DNA from: Chthonomonadales bacterium
Lineage (GTDB): Bacteria > Armatimonadota > Chthonomonadetes > Chthonomonadales > CAJBBX01
Assembly (NCBI GenBank): GCA_027459625.1
Contig: DAIDHP010000001.1
Span: forward strand, 221,149 to 285,148
Direction of reading: 5' to 3'
DNA: 64,000 nucleotides
Positions 52,877 to 61,787 of the stretch are shown in pieces (the first letter of the stretch is position 1; the number at the start of each line of letters is the position of its first letter). Both the position numbers and the translations under genes were made by a program. Below the pieces are notes generated by a model that was given only the letters and a program-made list of their open reading frames with translations, ran no database searches and was not told the origin of the DNA.

Positions 52877-54244
52877 ATGTCTAAGCCGTTAGTAGCCGTG
52901 GTGGGACGCCCCAATGTTGGGAAATCCACATTTTTCAACCGATTAACGGGAAAGAGAATCGCTATCGTGGAGGATACGCCCGGTATCACACGCGATCGCC
53001 TTTACGCGCCAGTGGAATGGAGAGGGAAACAATTCACTCTCATAGATACCGGAGGTATCATCCTCAACGAAGAAGACCCCCTTACGTTGCAGGTGAAGCA
53101 ACAGGCGGAAATCGCAATGGATGAAGCGGACGCCATTTTATTTATGTGCGACGGAGTGGATGGTTTGACCACTGCGGATCAGGAACTTGCGAACGCCTTG
53201 CGAGATTCCGAAACCCCGACATTCCTCGTTATCAACAAGGTTGACAATAATCGTCAAGGTCAGGACGCCGTGGATTTTTACCGTCTCGGCATGGGAGACC
53301 TGTACACGGTTTCATCCGTTCATGGTCATGGTATCGGCGACCTCCTAGATGATCTTTTGAAGGCACTCCCCGAATCCAAGGAGGAGGATGAGGACGAAGC
53401 GCTGGTTCGTTTGGCTTTTATTGGCAAACCGAATGTCGGGAAATCCTCGTTTGTCAATGCGGTGTTAGGAGAGGAGAGAGTCATTGTAAGTCCCATCCCG
53501 GGGACGACTCGCGACGCAATCGACACTCGCATCACTCGCGATGGCAGGGACATCCTGCTTGTGGATACGGCGGGCATACGTCGTGCGGGCAAAATACAGG
53601 GGAGCGTTGAATATTACACGGTGCTCCGAGCGAAAACAGCGATTGATCGCTGCAATGTCTGCGCCATACTCATTGACGCAGGACAGGGACTGACGGATGG
53701 CGACAAACGAGTGGCTGGATTATCCCAGGAAGCCGAAAGAGCCGCAGTGATCATAGTCAACAAGTGGGATCTGGTGGACACTGGGGTGGCGATGGGAAGA
53801 CCTCCCAAACGCGGGTTAATGCTGGAATTTACGAAAACCATACGCGATGAAATGCCGTTTCTCGCTTACGCACCGATCGTCTTTTCATCGGCTCAATTCG
53901 GATTTAGCATCACAGAAGTGTTAGACACCACAATCACATCGGCGGAAAATTTCGCACATCGCATTCCAACAGGAGAGTTGAACCGCCTGATCAAGGATGC
54001 CGTCGAGGCTCATCCTCGCTTCGTACATGGCAAGCAGCTTAAGATATACTACGCAACAATGCCTCGCGTCCAGCCGCCCACGGTTTTGTTGTTCGTAAAC
54101 GATCCGGATATGATTCATTTCTCATACTATAGATATCTGGAAAACAGACTAAGACAGACCTATCCCTTGGATGGCTCCCCTATTGTGATTCGAGCACGCA
54201 AGGCGGAGAATCAGGAAGAGAAACCCACCCCTCAACACAAATGA
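52877..54244 (+). CDS. der: Ribosome-assembly GTPase Der (EngA)
   Basis: The product has 455 residues. It has two GTPase domains in tandem, the mark of Der: first VVGRPNVGKSTFF (about 8-20) with DTPGITRD and VDGL then NKVDNN; second FIGKPNVGKSSFVNAVLG (about 182-199) with SPIPGTTRDAID, LLVDTAGIRR and IIVNKWDLVD. A KH-like C-terminal domain (about 360-440) follows. Der binds the 50S subunit and is essential in most bacteria. GGAGG lies nine bases before the ATG. It precedes glnE by 24 bases on the same strand. Everything looks normal apart from a short Gln/Lys-rich tail. Confidence 0.97.
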   Translation: MSKPLVAVVGRPNVGKSTFFNRLTGKRIAIVEDTPGITRDRLYAPVEWRGKQFTLIDTGGIILNEEDPLTLQVKQQAEIAMDEADAILFMCDGVDGLTTADQELANALRDSETPTFLVINKVDNNRQGQDAVDFYRLGMGDLYTVSSVHGHGIGDLLDDLLKALPESKEEDEDEALVRLAFIGKPNVGKSSFVNAVLGEERVIVSPIPGTTRDAIDTRITRDGRDILLVDTAGIRRAGKIQGSVEYYTVLRAKTAIDRCNVCAILIDAGQGLTDGDKRVAGLSQEAERAAVIIVNKWDLVDTGVAMGRPPKRGLMLEFTKTIRDEMPFLAYAPIVFSSAQFGFSITEVLDTTITSAENFAHRIPTGELNRLIKDAVEAHPRFVHGKQLKIYYATMPRVQPPTVLLFVNDPDMIHFSYYRYLENRLRQTYPLDGSPIVIRARKAENQEEKPTPQHK

Positions 54245-54268
54245 TGTTTGCTTTCCCAGGAAGAAACC

Positions 54269-57200
54269 ATGCCTGAAACATTGGATTCCATATCGACCAC
54301 TAAAATGCATGAGATTGGTTGCGCCGATCCCGCCAAGGCGTTAAGTACGCTCAAAGCCCTTCCCGGAATGGGTATTACTGACAGCATGATTGATGATCTC
54401 CTTCCCTCCCTGCTGGCGGCGATGAAAAACAGCCCCGATCCTGATCGAGCTCTCAATAATTTTGAAAGGTGGTTTATCTCTCTCACAAATCGAGCACCCT
54501 ATTATTACAACCTCTTGAATCATCCCATCGCTCTTCGAATCTTTTTCTCCATATGCGGGGTGAGCCAATTCTTTTCCGATATCCTCATACAGAACCCCGA
54601 ATATTTCGATATCCTGGCAAATCCGAGCGATCGCGCCAAAACCAAAACAGCATCCACGCTATACCAGGAGCTTTCCGCCTTTGTGGACATCGTTTCCATA
54701 CTCGACATGAAATTGGATGTGATGAGGCGGTTTAAACGAAAAGAGATACTGCGCATTGGGGTGAGAGATATCCTGGATTTGACGGATATGCCTACCGCCT
54801 CTTTGGAATTCTCCGATCTCGCGGATGTATCCGTGCAAAAATGCCTTGAAATAGCGATCAATACAATTAGCGAGCGTTATGGTGTGAAGAATCCCCCCGC
54901 CATGACTATTATCGGAATGGGCAAATTGGGCGGGCGTGAGTTGAACTACTCAAGCGATATCGATTTGATGTTCGTTTGCGATGATGATTGCGATCAGTTT
55001 CAATCCGAAAAATCCATATCCCCCCTTGATTTTGCGCTTAAAACAGCGGAGCATGTAGTCAATTATCTCTCAAAAAACATCTATGGCGGGCATCTGTTTC
55101 GAGTGGATATGCGCCTGAGACCGGAAGGTCGATTTGGTCCTTTGGTTCGCACTCTCTCATCATATCTCGCATATTACGAAAGCTGGTCGGAGCCTTGGGA
55201 GCGGCAATCCCTGCTTAAGGCGAGACCTATTGCCGGCGACCCAAGATTAGCCTCCTCCTTTATGGAGATGATTACCCCATTCGTCTATCGCCCGCTGGTA
55301 ACCACCGATTTCATCCGCTCCATTCAGGAAAACAAGGTGCGGATCGAGCGCAAGGCTCTTATTGACGGGGTTGAGCATACGAACGTTAAAATCGGTTACG
55401 GAGGGATTCGGGATATTGAATTCACCATCCAATTGCTTCAACTTGAACTCGGCGGGAAACACCCCATCGTTCGAACGCAAAACACCTTGGAGGCGATCAG
55501 ACGATTGCGCCAAATTGGAGCTCTGAAGGACACGGAAGCCATGCATTTAGCCGAGGATTACGTCTATTTACGAAATTTGGAGCACCGACTTCAGATCTTA
55601 TATGAACTGCAGACTCAAACGTTACCTTTCGATGTAAAGGAACGGCAGTTGCTTGCCAGACGCATGGGTTATTCCACCTTGAATGAGTTTAATACAAACC
55701 ATCTCTTCCACACCCAGCGTGTGCACAATATCTGCCGGAAACTGTTTTATCAGCGGTTGACGGATGATCCGCTTCTTTCTCCGTTAAGTCAATTACTTGA
55801 AAATATGGAGGAGCCTTCGGCCAAGCAGGAGATTGAAAATCTGCTGAGGGAATTCGGCTTCGTCGACATCCCCAGGGCGTTCGAACATTTGAAAATCGCG
55901 ACCATTGGCGGGGAATACGGAAGAACCCGCCCGGCGTCGCAAAAAAGATTCCTTGAATTGGCGCCACGGTTACTTACAGCCTGCAGACGCACTGGAAATC
56001 CTGATGCGGCTTTGGATGGTTTGGAATACCTTGCCTTGGCGATGCCCAATAGAGAGCAATTGTATCGCACTTTGATTGAGAGCGATGAATTGCTTGATCG
56101 CATTTGTTTGCTTTCAGCTTCAAGTCCCGCGCTCACCCAAACGCTTTCGAGGCATTTGGAATGGATGGATATGCTTGTCGTCGGGGATGAATCAGATGCT
56201 CAGCCGCAAAGCACGGAGAACTCGATTGCTGAACTTCGCGGAAGGCTCTCCAAGTCGGATTCCAAGGATGCGTACTGGGAAACTCTAAGCCATTGGTATC
56301 AACGGCAAAGGTTACTCATCGGCGCAGAGGATATATGGATGGAGATATCCATCCGTGAAGTTCAAAAAGAGTTAAGCATTGCAGCGGATACGGTGTTGGA
56401 TTCCCTTCTGCTTAACGCCATCGAAACCGCCGCGATCCGCTACCCGGAAACGGAAGTCTTGCTGCAAAGCGTTGCGGTAATTGGGCTTGGCAAATTGGGA
56501 GGCATGGAGTTGGGATACGGCTCCGACTGGGATATCTTGTTGGTTTATGAGGAGGAGCCATCAAGCGATCCCCCCCCAAAGTTGCATCTTTCTTTGGAGT
56601 TGATGGCGGAGACGCTTCTTGGTGCGTCCAGCGTACTCCGAGTAAGAGGAGCCGAGGTGGAGATCGATGCGCGCCTGCGTCCCGAGGGCAGGTTTGGAGT
56701 CTTAGTGCGATCTACGGAGGATTATCGGTCCTATTATCTCAACCAAGCGGACACATGGGAGAGGCAAGCTCTTATGAAAGCGCGTTATTGCGCAGGCAAC
56801 GCCGCCACCGCCAGCCGCTTTATAAAAATCGAGGAAAATGCGGTGTATGAAGTTCCTTTTACCCAAAAGACTGAGGACGACATAAAACACATGAAACACC
56901 GTATCGAAAACGAACGTCTCAAGCCGGAGTTAAAATACTCGGATATCAAGCTAGGTTTCGGTGGGATAAACGATATTGAGTTTACCGCGCAATTGTATCA
57001 GATGAAGGAGGGCGGGAAGAGGGAGAAGTTGCGCATTCCGGAAACGGTTACGGCGCTGCACCGCTTAGGCGCATTCGGGATTTTGCGTATTTCGGAAACC
57101 ACCAGGTTAGTGGAAACCTACCTCTTTCTGTCCCAGGTACGGAACCGCCTCGCGTTACTTGGGGGACTTCCCACGGACACGCTTCCCGAGAATACCATTC

Positions 57201-57337
57201 GCTTACGCACGCTCGCCATCGGGCTCGGAGTGGTGGATTCTAAAACCGATAAGGCGGAAGAGAGACTAAGAGGAATCATTCAAGAGCGCATGAAGGAAGC
57301 AAGAGGCATCGTGGAGAGATTGTTTTGGGGATGCTGA
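54269..57337 (+). CDS. glnE: Glutamine synthetase adenylyltransferase/deadenylase
   Basis: The product has 1022 residues from the ATG at 54269, with AGGAAG upstream. Two nucleotidyltransferase domains, each preceding a GlnE helical part: first at about 200-260 with IIGMGKLGGRELNYSSDIDL (Asp-x-Asp), second at about 735-790 with IGLGKLGGMELGYGSDWDIL. RLRPEGRFG is found in both, as are ESWSEPWERQSLLKARPIAG and NQADTWERQALMKARYCAG. The N-half removes AMP and the C-half adds it to glutamine synthetase according to PII state. GlnE is restricted to certain phyla; glnA and glnB are not in the window. Length is at the long end for the family. Confidence 0.96.
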   Translation: MPETLDSISTTKMHEIGCADPAKALSTLKALPGMGITDSMIDDLLPSLLAAMKNSPDPDRALNNFERWFISLTNRAPYYYNLLNHPIALRIFFSICGVSQFFSDILIQNPEYFDILANPSDRAKTKTASTLYQELSAFVDIVSILDMKLDVMRRFKRKEILRIGVRDILDLTDMPTASLEFSDLADVSVQKCLEIAINTISERYGVKNPPAMTIIGMGKLGGRELNYSSDIDLMFVCDDDCDQFQSEKSISPLDFALKTAEHVVNYLSKNIYGGHLFRVDMRLRPEGRFGPLVRTLSSYLAYYESWSEPWERQSLLKARPIAGDPRLASSFMEMITPFVYRPLVTTDFIRSIQENKVRIERKALIDGVEHTNVKIGYGGIRDIEFTIQLLQLELGGKHPIVRTQNTLEAIRRLRQIGALKDTEAMHLAEDYVYLRNLEHRLQILYELQTQTLPFDVKERQLLARRMGYSTLNEFNTNHLFHTQRVHNICRKLFYQRLTDDPLLSPLSQLLENMEEPSAKQEIENLLREFGFVDIPRAFEHLKIATIGGEYGRTRPASQKRFLELAPRLLTACRRTGNPDAALDGLEYLALAMPNREQLYRTLIESDELLDRICLLSASSPALTQTLSRHLEWMDMLVVGDESDAQPQSTENSIAELRGRLSKSDSKDAYWETLSHWYQRQRLLIGAEDIWMEISIREVQKELSIAADTVLDSLLLNAIETAAIRYPETEVLLQSVAVIGLGKLGGMELGYGSDWDILLVYEEEPSSDPPPKLHLSLELMAETLLGASSVLRVRGAEVEIDARLRPEGRFGVLVRSTEDYRSYYLNQADTWERQALMKARYCAGNAATASRFIKIEENAVYEVPFTQKTEDDIKHMKHRIENERLKPELKYSDIKLGFGGINDIEFTAQLYQMKEGGKREKLRIPETVTALHRLGAFGILRISETTRLVETYLFLSQVRNRLALLGGLPTDTLPENTIRLRTLAIGLGVVDSKTDKAEERLRGIIQERMKEARGIVERLFWGC

Positions 57338-57368
57338 TAGAGGTTGCGTTAAATACAATGCTCAATTC

Positions 57369-57383
57369 CGATAATAATTATCG
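57369..57383. repeat. AT-rich palindrome CGATAATAATTATCG
   Basis: A perfect 15-base inverted repeat (7-base arms around one A) lies 41 bases before the membrane-protein gene at 57424 and just after glnE. It could be an operator or a weak hairpin, but its T-tail is too poor for a terminator. Confidence 0.45.
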
Positions 57384-57423
57384 ATGATAGCTTTAGCGAA
57401 CCATGTTGCGAGGTTTACGATAA

Positions 57424-58044
57424 ATGATTCCTGATTATCTGTATTGGTATCCTTGGATACCCGTGATAATATGGCTGATTCTTTACATCAGCGATTATTA
57501 TCTAACCATATGGGGCGCCAAGCTCTACCGCTCTCAACACGTCGTGAAGCTAGAGGGAAGCTATGAGCTAACGCCTGCATATATCAAAGACATAGACTCG
57601 CTCAGGAAATTCAGTCCGAGCTTTCTCTTTCGGCTTGTTTTCGGAACTTTTGTTCTCTTATTCACATTGATCCTCATTAGTAAGGCCCCATGGCTTTACG
57701 GAATCATCGTGGGTGATTTTCTCTTCGTGGAGCTGGCGATTCACATCAGGCATTTCTCAAATATCGATACTTATCGTTACTATTCCAAGATCAAGGAGAG
57801 TGATATCACCGGCAGCATATCTTATCCCAAGGTCATCGCATACAAGCGATCCTCGAACCAATTACTTGCTTTTGGCATTTTCATGTTCATCACTTACGGA
57901 ATGACATTAAATTGGATGATTTTAGGCGGAGCCATCGGCGTTTTGCACCTTGCATTTAATCACCGCATGCTCGCATCAAAAAGTCAGCCCGCCCCGAAAA
58001 CCGATGGAAATACGAGTGATGGATCAAATAGTGTTGGAATATGA
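57424..58044 (+). CDS. Integral membrane protein of unknown function
   Basis: The product has 206 residues with four or five membrane segments: about 8-30 (WIPVIIWLILYISDYYLT), 66-87 (FLFRLVFGTFVLLFTLILIS), 91-110 (YGIIVGDFLFVELAIHI), 145-163 (QLLAFGIFMFITYGM) and 165-182 (NWMILGGAIGVLHLAF). The short loop between segments 3 and 4 contains HIRHFSNIDTYRYYSKIKES. A polar tail rich in Ser, Asn and Gly ends the chain. There is no signal peptide and no known catalytic motif; I do not recognise a family with confidence. The gene stands alone between glnE and secA. Good reading frame and ordinary codon use support it as a real gene. Confidence 0.65.
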   Translation: MIPDYLYWYPWIPVIIWLILYISDYYLTIWGAKLYRSQHVVKLEGSYELTPAYIKDIDSLRKFSPSFLFRLVFGTFVLLFTLILISKAPWLYGIIVGDFLFVELAIHIRHFSNIDTYRYYSKIKESDITGSISYPKVIAYKRSSNQLLAFGIFMFITYGMTLNWMILGGAIGVLHLAFNHRMLASKSQPAPKTDGNTSDGSNSVGI

Positions 58045-58344
58045 TATTCAATGGTCCGACCGTTTACGTCGAATGGAACGATATCCGGAAGCAACTAATT
58101 CACTGTACAGGAATACTTTCTTCTGACATGCCGAGACTCGTTTTATAGGTTCTTTCAATATGCGGTATTCATAGCTATCCTCGAAAGGCACAGACCGTGG
58201 GACACCACATATTGCTCGCAATCCTGCATTCAAAAGCGTCAAGCATTCCGTCCATCATGCGACCGAATACCCACAGCCTCGTCAGGCGGAAAGGGATTTA
58301 TGAGTTATTCAAGTGCGGAGTTACAATAATAGCCACCCCGTTAT

Positions 58345-58373
58345 TTGACTTACAGGCGCTTGAATGCTATACT
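58345..58373 (+). promoter_or_regulatory. Sigma-70-type promoter for secA
   Basis: TTGACT (58345-58350), a 17-base spacer and TATACT (58368-58373) each match 5 of 6 consensus bases. It would start transcription near 58380, about 175 bases before the secA ATG at 58554. Confidence 0.65.
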
Positions 58374-58505
58374 AAATTAGAGTGTTTCCGTCCACCCCAT
58401 CCCCCCAACAAATACTTGCATAGGCGGCTGGATACGATCGATGAGAGTTTCCTTTTTTATAAACGTATGAATTGGAAGGTTGCGACACGATAGGGTTCGA
58501 TGAAA

Positions 58506-58520
58506 CCTGTAAATTACAGG
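58506..58520. repeat. Inverted repeat CCTGTAAATTACAGG upstream of secA
   Basis: A perfect 15-base palindrome (7-base arms around one A), 33 bases before the secA ATG. It could form a hairpin near the ribosome site or be a protein site. A similar element (CCTGTAATTTAAATACAG) lies at 9298-9315. Confidence 0.45.
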
Positions 58521-58553
58521 AATAACTTACACATATAATAGGAATTACAACGC

Positions 58554-61500
58554 ATGGACTGGCTCCGTAAATTATTTGATACTAACGAACGCGATATCGC
58601 CAAGTATCGCGTAAGGGTTGAGCGAATCAACGAACTGGAACCCACTTATCAAGCGATGAGTAATGCTCAGTTGAGGGAGTTAACCGATCAACTCAGGGAA
58701 AAAGTTCAAACCGAATGGCAGGCGAATCTCGAAAAAGCCGAACAAGATGGCATTCTGGAGTCCGAACGCAAGGATAAAACCAGAAAGACTTTGGATGATG
58801 TTCTGGATGAGATACTTCCCGATGCATTTGCGATCGTACGAGAGGCGGCGAAACGCACCTTAGGCCAACGCCATTACGACGTACAGTTGATCGGTGGAAT
58901 GGTTACTCATGACTGCCGAATAGCCGAGTTGAAGACAGGTGAAGGCAAAACATTGATGGCCACTCTCCCCCTCTATTTGAACGCTCTCGTAGGGCGCGGG
59001 ACGCATCTTGTGACCGCTAACGATTACCTGTCCAAGGTCGGCGCCGTTTGGATGGGACCGATCTATCATTTTTTAGGCATGAGCGTCGGCATCATTCAGG
59101 GACAGTCCCCTGAGACGGGGGACGAAGGCGGCTCGTACATATATGACCCCGAATATGAGGATCCAGATCCTAGATTCACCTACTGCCGACCTGTGACCCG
59201 AAGGGAAGCCTATCTTTGCGACATTACTTATGGCACAAACAACGAGTTCGGTTTTGATTATCTCAGAGATAACATGGCGTTCAGCGCCGATGAGTTGGTG
59301 ATGCGGGATCTCCACTATGCAATTGTGGACGAAGTGGACAGCATCCTTATTGACGAAGCGCGAACGCCTTTGATTATTTCGGGGTTTGTCGAGCAGGACA
59401 CCCAAGTTTACGGACAAGTGGCTAGAATTGTGAGTCAGTTAAAGGGCGGTAAGGATATAAAAACCCAAGAGGAACGGGACGATCCGAACGCTGATATCCA
59501 CAATCCTAACATCGATTACGTTGTGGATGAGAAGCAAAAAACCATCGCTCTAACGGATGCGGGCGTGCAACGTTTGGAGCGCATGCTTGGGATTAAAAAC
59601 CTCGCGGATGACCCCGAGATGATGCACCACGTCACAGCCGCCATAAAAGCGCAAGCCCTGTTTAAAAAGGATATCGACTATGTCGTGAAAGACGGCGAGA
59701 TCATCATTGTGGATGAGTTTACAGGGCGTTTAATGTTTGGTCGCCGTTATTCGGACGGTCTGCATCAGGCCATTGAGGCGAAGGAGGGGGTGGAGGTTAA
59801 GCATGAGTCCCAAACACTCGCAACAATCACCTTTCAGAATCTTTTTCGTCTCTATTTGAAATTGGCGGGTATGACCGGAACAGCGAAAACCGAAGAGGAT
59901 GAATTCCGTAAGATTTACGGATTGGATGTTGTAATGGTGCCGACGAATATGCCTATGATCCGCAAAGATCATCCCGATATCATTTACAAAGTCGCGGAGC
60001 ATAAGTTCCGAGGAATCGCCTGGGAAATATTGAGGTTGTACGCTCGCCAACAACCGGTACTGGTGGGCACTCGATCCATTGAGATGTCGGAGAAGGTTTC
60101 CGAGAGAATCACCTCCACAAGTCTGCAAAGCCTATGTATGGTCAATTTGATTCGCCATACCATTGAAAATACGAAAAACTTGGATAAAGTGAAACTGGAA
60201 AAGTGGGCTGAGACGTTAAATGGTGACTTGGACAGGATAAGTCTTAATCGTCTCAATCCAATTCTGAAGGAGCTAAATCTTCCGACCGACCCGTTGGCGG
60301 AACACACATTGCAAACCCTTGCGGAGTTATTGGAGGTTAACAAGGATGAGGAACCCCTCAACAACATCGACGAAGCGCTAAGACACGGCATCCCGCATAA
60401 TATTCTTAATGCCAAATATCACGAAAAAGAGGCTATTATCATCGCCGAAGCAGGACGCAAAGGCGCTATCACCATTGCCACAAATATGGCGGGAAGAGGC
60501 GTGGACATCCTGCTTGGCGGCAAGCCGCAGGATATGGAGTTGCCGGACGAGCCGAGTGAAAACCAATCCGACGATGCGGAGAATTCCGAAGAGGAGATGG
60601 TTCTCTCCTACCGCAGAGGCGGCAAGCACAGCGTTCTGGATTCCGTTTCAACTCTGACACCCGAGGAGTACGCCGCCGCCGCTGATGAAGTGCGTCGCGT
60701 GGGCGGGCTCTACATACTTGGCACCGAGCGCCATGAGAGCCGCAGAATTGACAACCAGCTTCGAGGACGATCCGGAAGACAGGGAGACCCAGGCGAAAGC
60801 AGATTTTTCGTGTCCTTGGAGGATGAGTTATGGAGACTCTTCGGTGATCGTTCCAATCATCCCCTTCTGCGCACATGGCCCGAGGATCAGGCGATGGACG
60901 CAAGAATACTCTCCAAGATGATTGAACGCGCTCAGAAAAAAGTGGAGGAGAACCATTTCGAGAGTCGAAATCATGTCCTGCAATATGATGACGTGATGAA
61001 CAAACAACGTGAGATCATTTACGGCGAAAGAAAAAGAATATTGCAAGGGGCTGATCTCAAAGAGACCATCACGGGATTCCTGACTCAGGTTGTATCCGAT
61101 GCCGTGACGCTCTTTTGCCCGGATACGAGCTCTCCGAATGAATGGGAGATCAATGACCTTTATCGGGGTTTGGATGAATACTTTCCTCTCTCACAAATGG
61201 CGGAAATTGAGGAACTTGCTGGAAAGACGCAAACTGAAATTCGTGACTTCCTGACTGATCTGATCCTGCAAGCCTACGAACGAAAGGAACAGGAAATCGA
61301 GAGCGCAGTGGACGAACCGGGAGCCATGCGCGAACTGGAGAGAAATATCGCACTGCAAGCGATCAACCGCAAATGGATGGAACATCTTGCGTCCATGGAT
61401 TATTTGCGGGAGGGAATTTTCCTGAGAAGTTATGCGCAGCAAGACCCGTTAATGGTTTATCAAAAAGAGGCGTTCGAAATGTTCGAGGATATGCAACATT

Positions 61501-61724
61501 CCATACAGGACGAAATCGCTCGATATCTCTTCCGCGTACAAGTGGTGCAGCAACCTCAACGACGCAGATACCCGCAATATGAGAATTTGAAAACGGGCGA
61601 CGGCAAGACTTCTGGCGGCGGAACGGGCACAACGGTTCGCCAAACGGGCAAAAAGCTTGGCAGAAACGATCCCTGCTGGTGTGGCAGCGGCAAGAAATAT
61701 AAAGCCTGTCACTATCCGGATTAA
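58554..61724 (+). CDS. secA: Preprotein translocase ATPase SecA
   Basis: The product has 1056 residues, longer than the usual 800-900. Walker A TGEGKT (128-133), the Q-motif region ahead, DEVDSILIDEARTPLIISG as Walker B region, and later GRAGRGVDI-like TNMAGRGVDILLGG and RQGDPGESRFFVSLEDELWR are all in place. The C-terminus has the zinc motif GRNDPCWCGSGKKYKACH with three Cys and one His. Three insertions explain the extra length: about 30 residues near 195 (YIYDPEYEDPDPRFTYCRPV), about 90 residues in the second nucleotide domain near 525-605, and about 30 acidic residues near 660-690 (DMELPDEPSENQSDDAENSE). SecA drives preproteins through SecYEG. An AGGA site lies eleven bases before the ATG. 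Confidence 0.97.
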   Translation: MDWLRKLFDTNERDIAKYRVRVERINELEPTYQAMSNAQLRELTDQLREKVQTEWQANLEKAEQDGILESERKDKTRKTLDDVLDEILPDAFAIVREAAKRTLGQRHYDVQLIGGMVTHDCRIAELKTGEGKTLMATLPLYLNALVGRGTHLVTANDYLSKVGAVWMGPIYHFLGMSVGIIQGQSPETGDEGGSYIYDPEYEDPDPRFTYCRPVTRREAYLCDITYGTNNEFGFDYLRDNMAFSADELVMRDLHYAIVDEVDSILIDEARTPLIISGFVEQDTQVYGQVARIVSQLKGGKDIKTQEERDDPNADIHNPNIDYVVDEKQKTIALTDAGVQRLERMLGIKNLADDPEMMHHVTAAIKAQALFKKDIDYVVKDGEIIIVDEFTGRLMFGRRYSDGLHQAIEAKEGVEVKHESQTLATITFQNLFRLYLKLAGMTGTAKTEEDEFRKIYGLDVVMVPTNMPMIRKDHPDIIYKVAEHKFRGIAWEILRLYARQQPVLVGTRSIEMSEKVSERITSTSLQSLCMVNLIRHTIENTKNLDKVKLEKWAETLNGDLDRISLNRLNPILKELNLPTDPLAEHTLQTLAELLEVNKDEEPLNNIDEALRHGIPHNILNAKYHEKEAIIIAEAGRKGAITIATNMAGRGVDILLGGKPQDMELPDEPSENQSDDAENSEEEMVLSYRRGGKHSVLDSVSTLTPEEYAAAADEVRRVGGLYILGTERHESRRIDNQLRGRSGRQGDPGESRFFVSLEDELWRLFGDRSNHPLLRTWPEDQAMDARILSKMIERAQKKVEENHFESRNHVLQYDDVMNKQREIIYGERKRILQGADLKETITGFLTQVVSDAVTLFCPDTSSPNEWEINDLYRGLDEYFPLSQMAEIEELAGKTQTEIRDFLTDLILQAYERKEQEIESAVDEPGAMRELERNIALQAINRKWMEHLASMDYLREGIFLRSYAQQDPLMVYQKEAFEMFEDMQHSIQDEIARYLFRVQVVQQPQRRRYPQYENLKTGDGKTSGGGTGTTVRQTGKKLGRNDPCWCGSGKKYKACHYPD

Positions 61725-61726
61725 TA

Positions 61727-61761
61727 AAAACGAGGGGGAGCGGAAAACTCCCCCTCGTTTT
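61727..61761. terminator. Bidirectional terminator between secA and the HEAT-repeat gene
   Basis: AAAACGAGGGGGAG (61727-61740) and CTCCCCCTCGTTTT (61748-61761) form a perfect 14-bp stem with a 7-base loop and T-runs on both strands. It lies 2 bases after the secA stop and 26 bases beyond the minus-strand gene. Confidence 0.93.
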
Positions 61762-61787
61762 ATTGTTTGTCAATCCTTTATGGTGAA

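Larger units (their letters stand above)
58045..58553 (+). other. 509-base gene-free region and leader of secA
   Basis: Frames of 64 and 98 codons here have no ribosome site and no recognisable content. The region holds a strong sigma-70-type promoter (58345-58373), an inverted repeat (58506-58520), and a leader of about 175 bases in which two tiny frames (10 codons at 58440 and 9 codons at 58467) overlap by ATGA. Their meaning is unclear. Confidence 0.45.

Noticed and set aside
58197..58493. Plus-strand 98-codon frame upstream of secA
   Set aside because: It spans the promoter at 58345-58373, has no ribosome site and resembles no protein.
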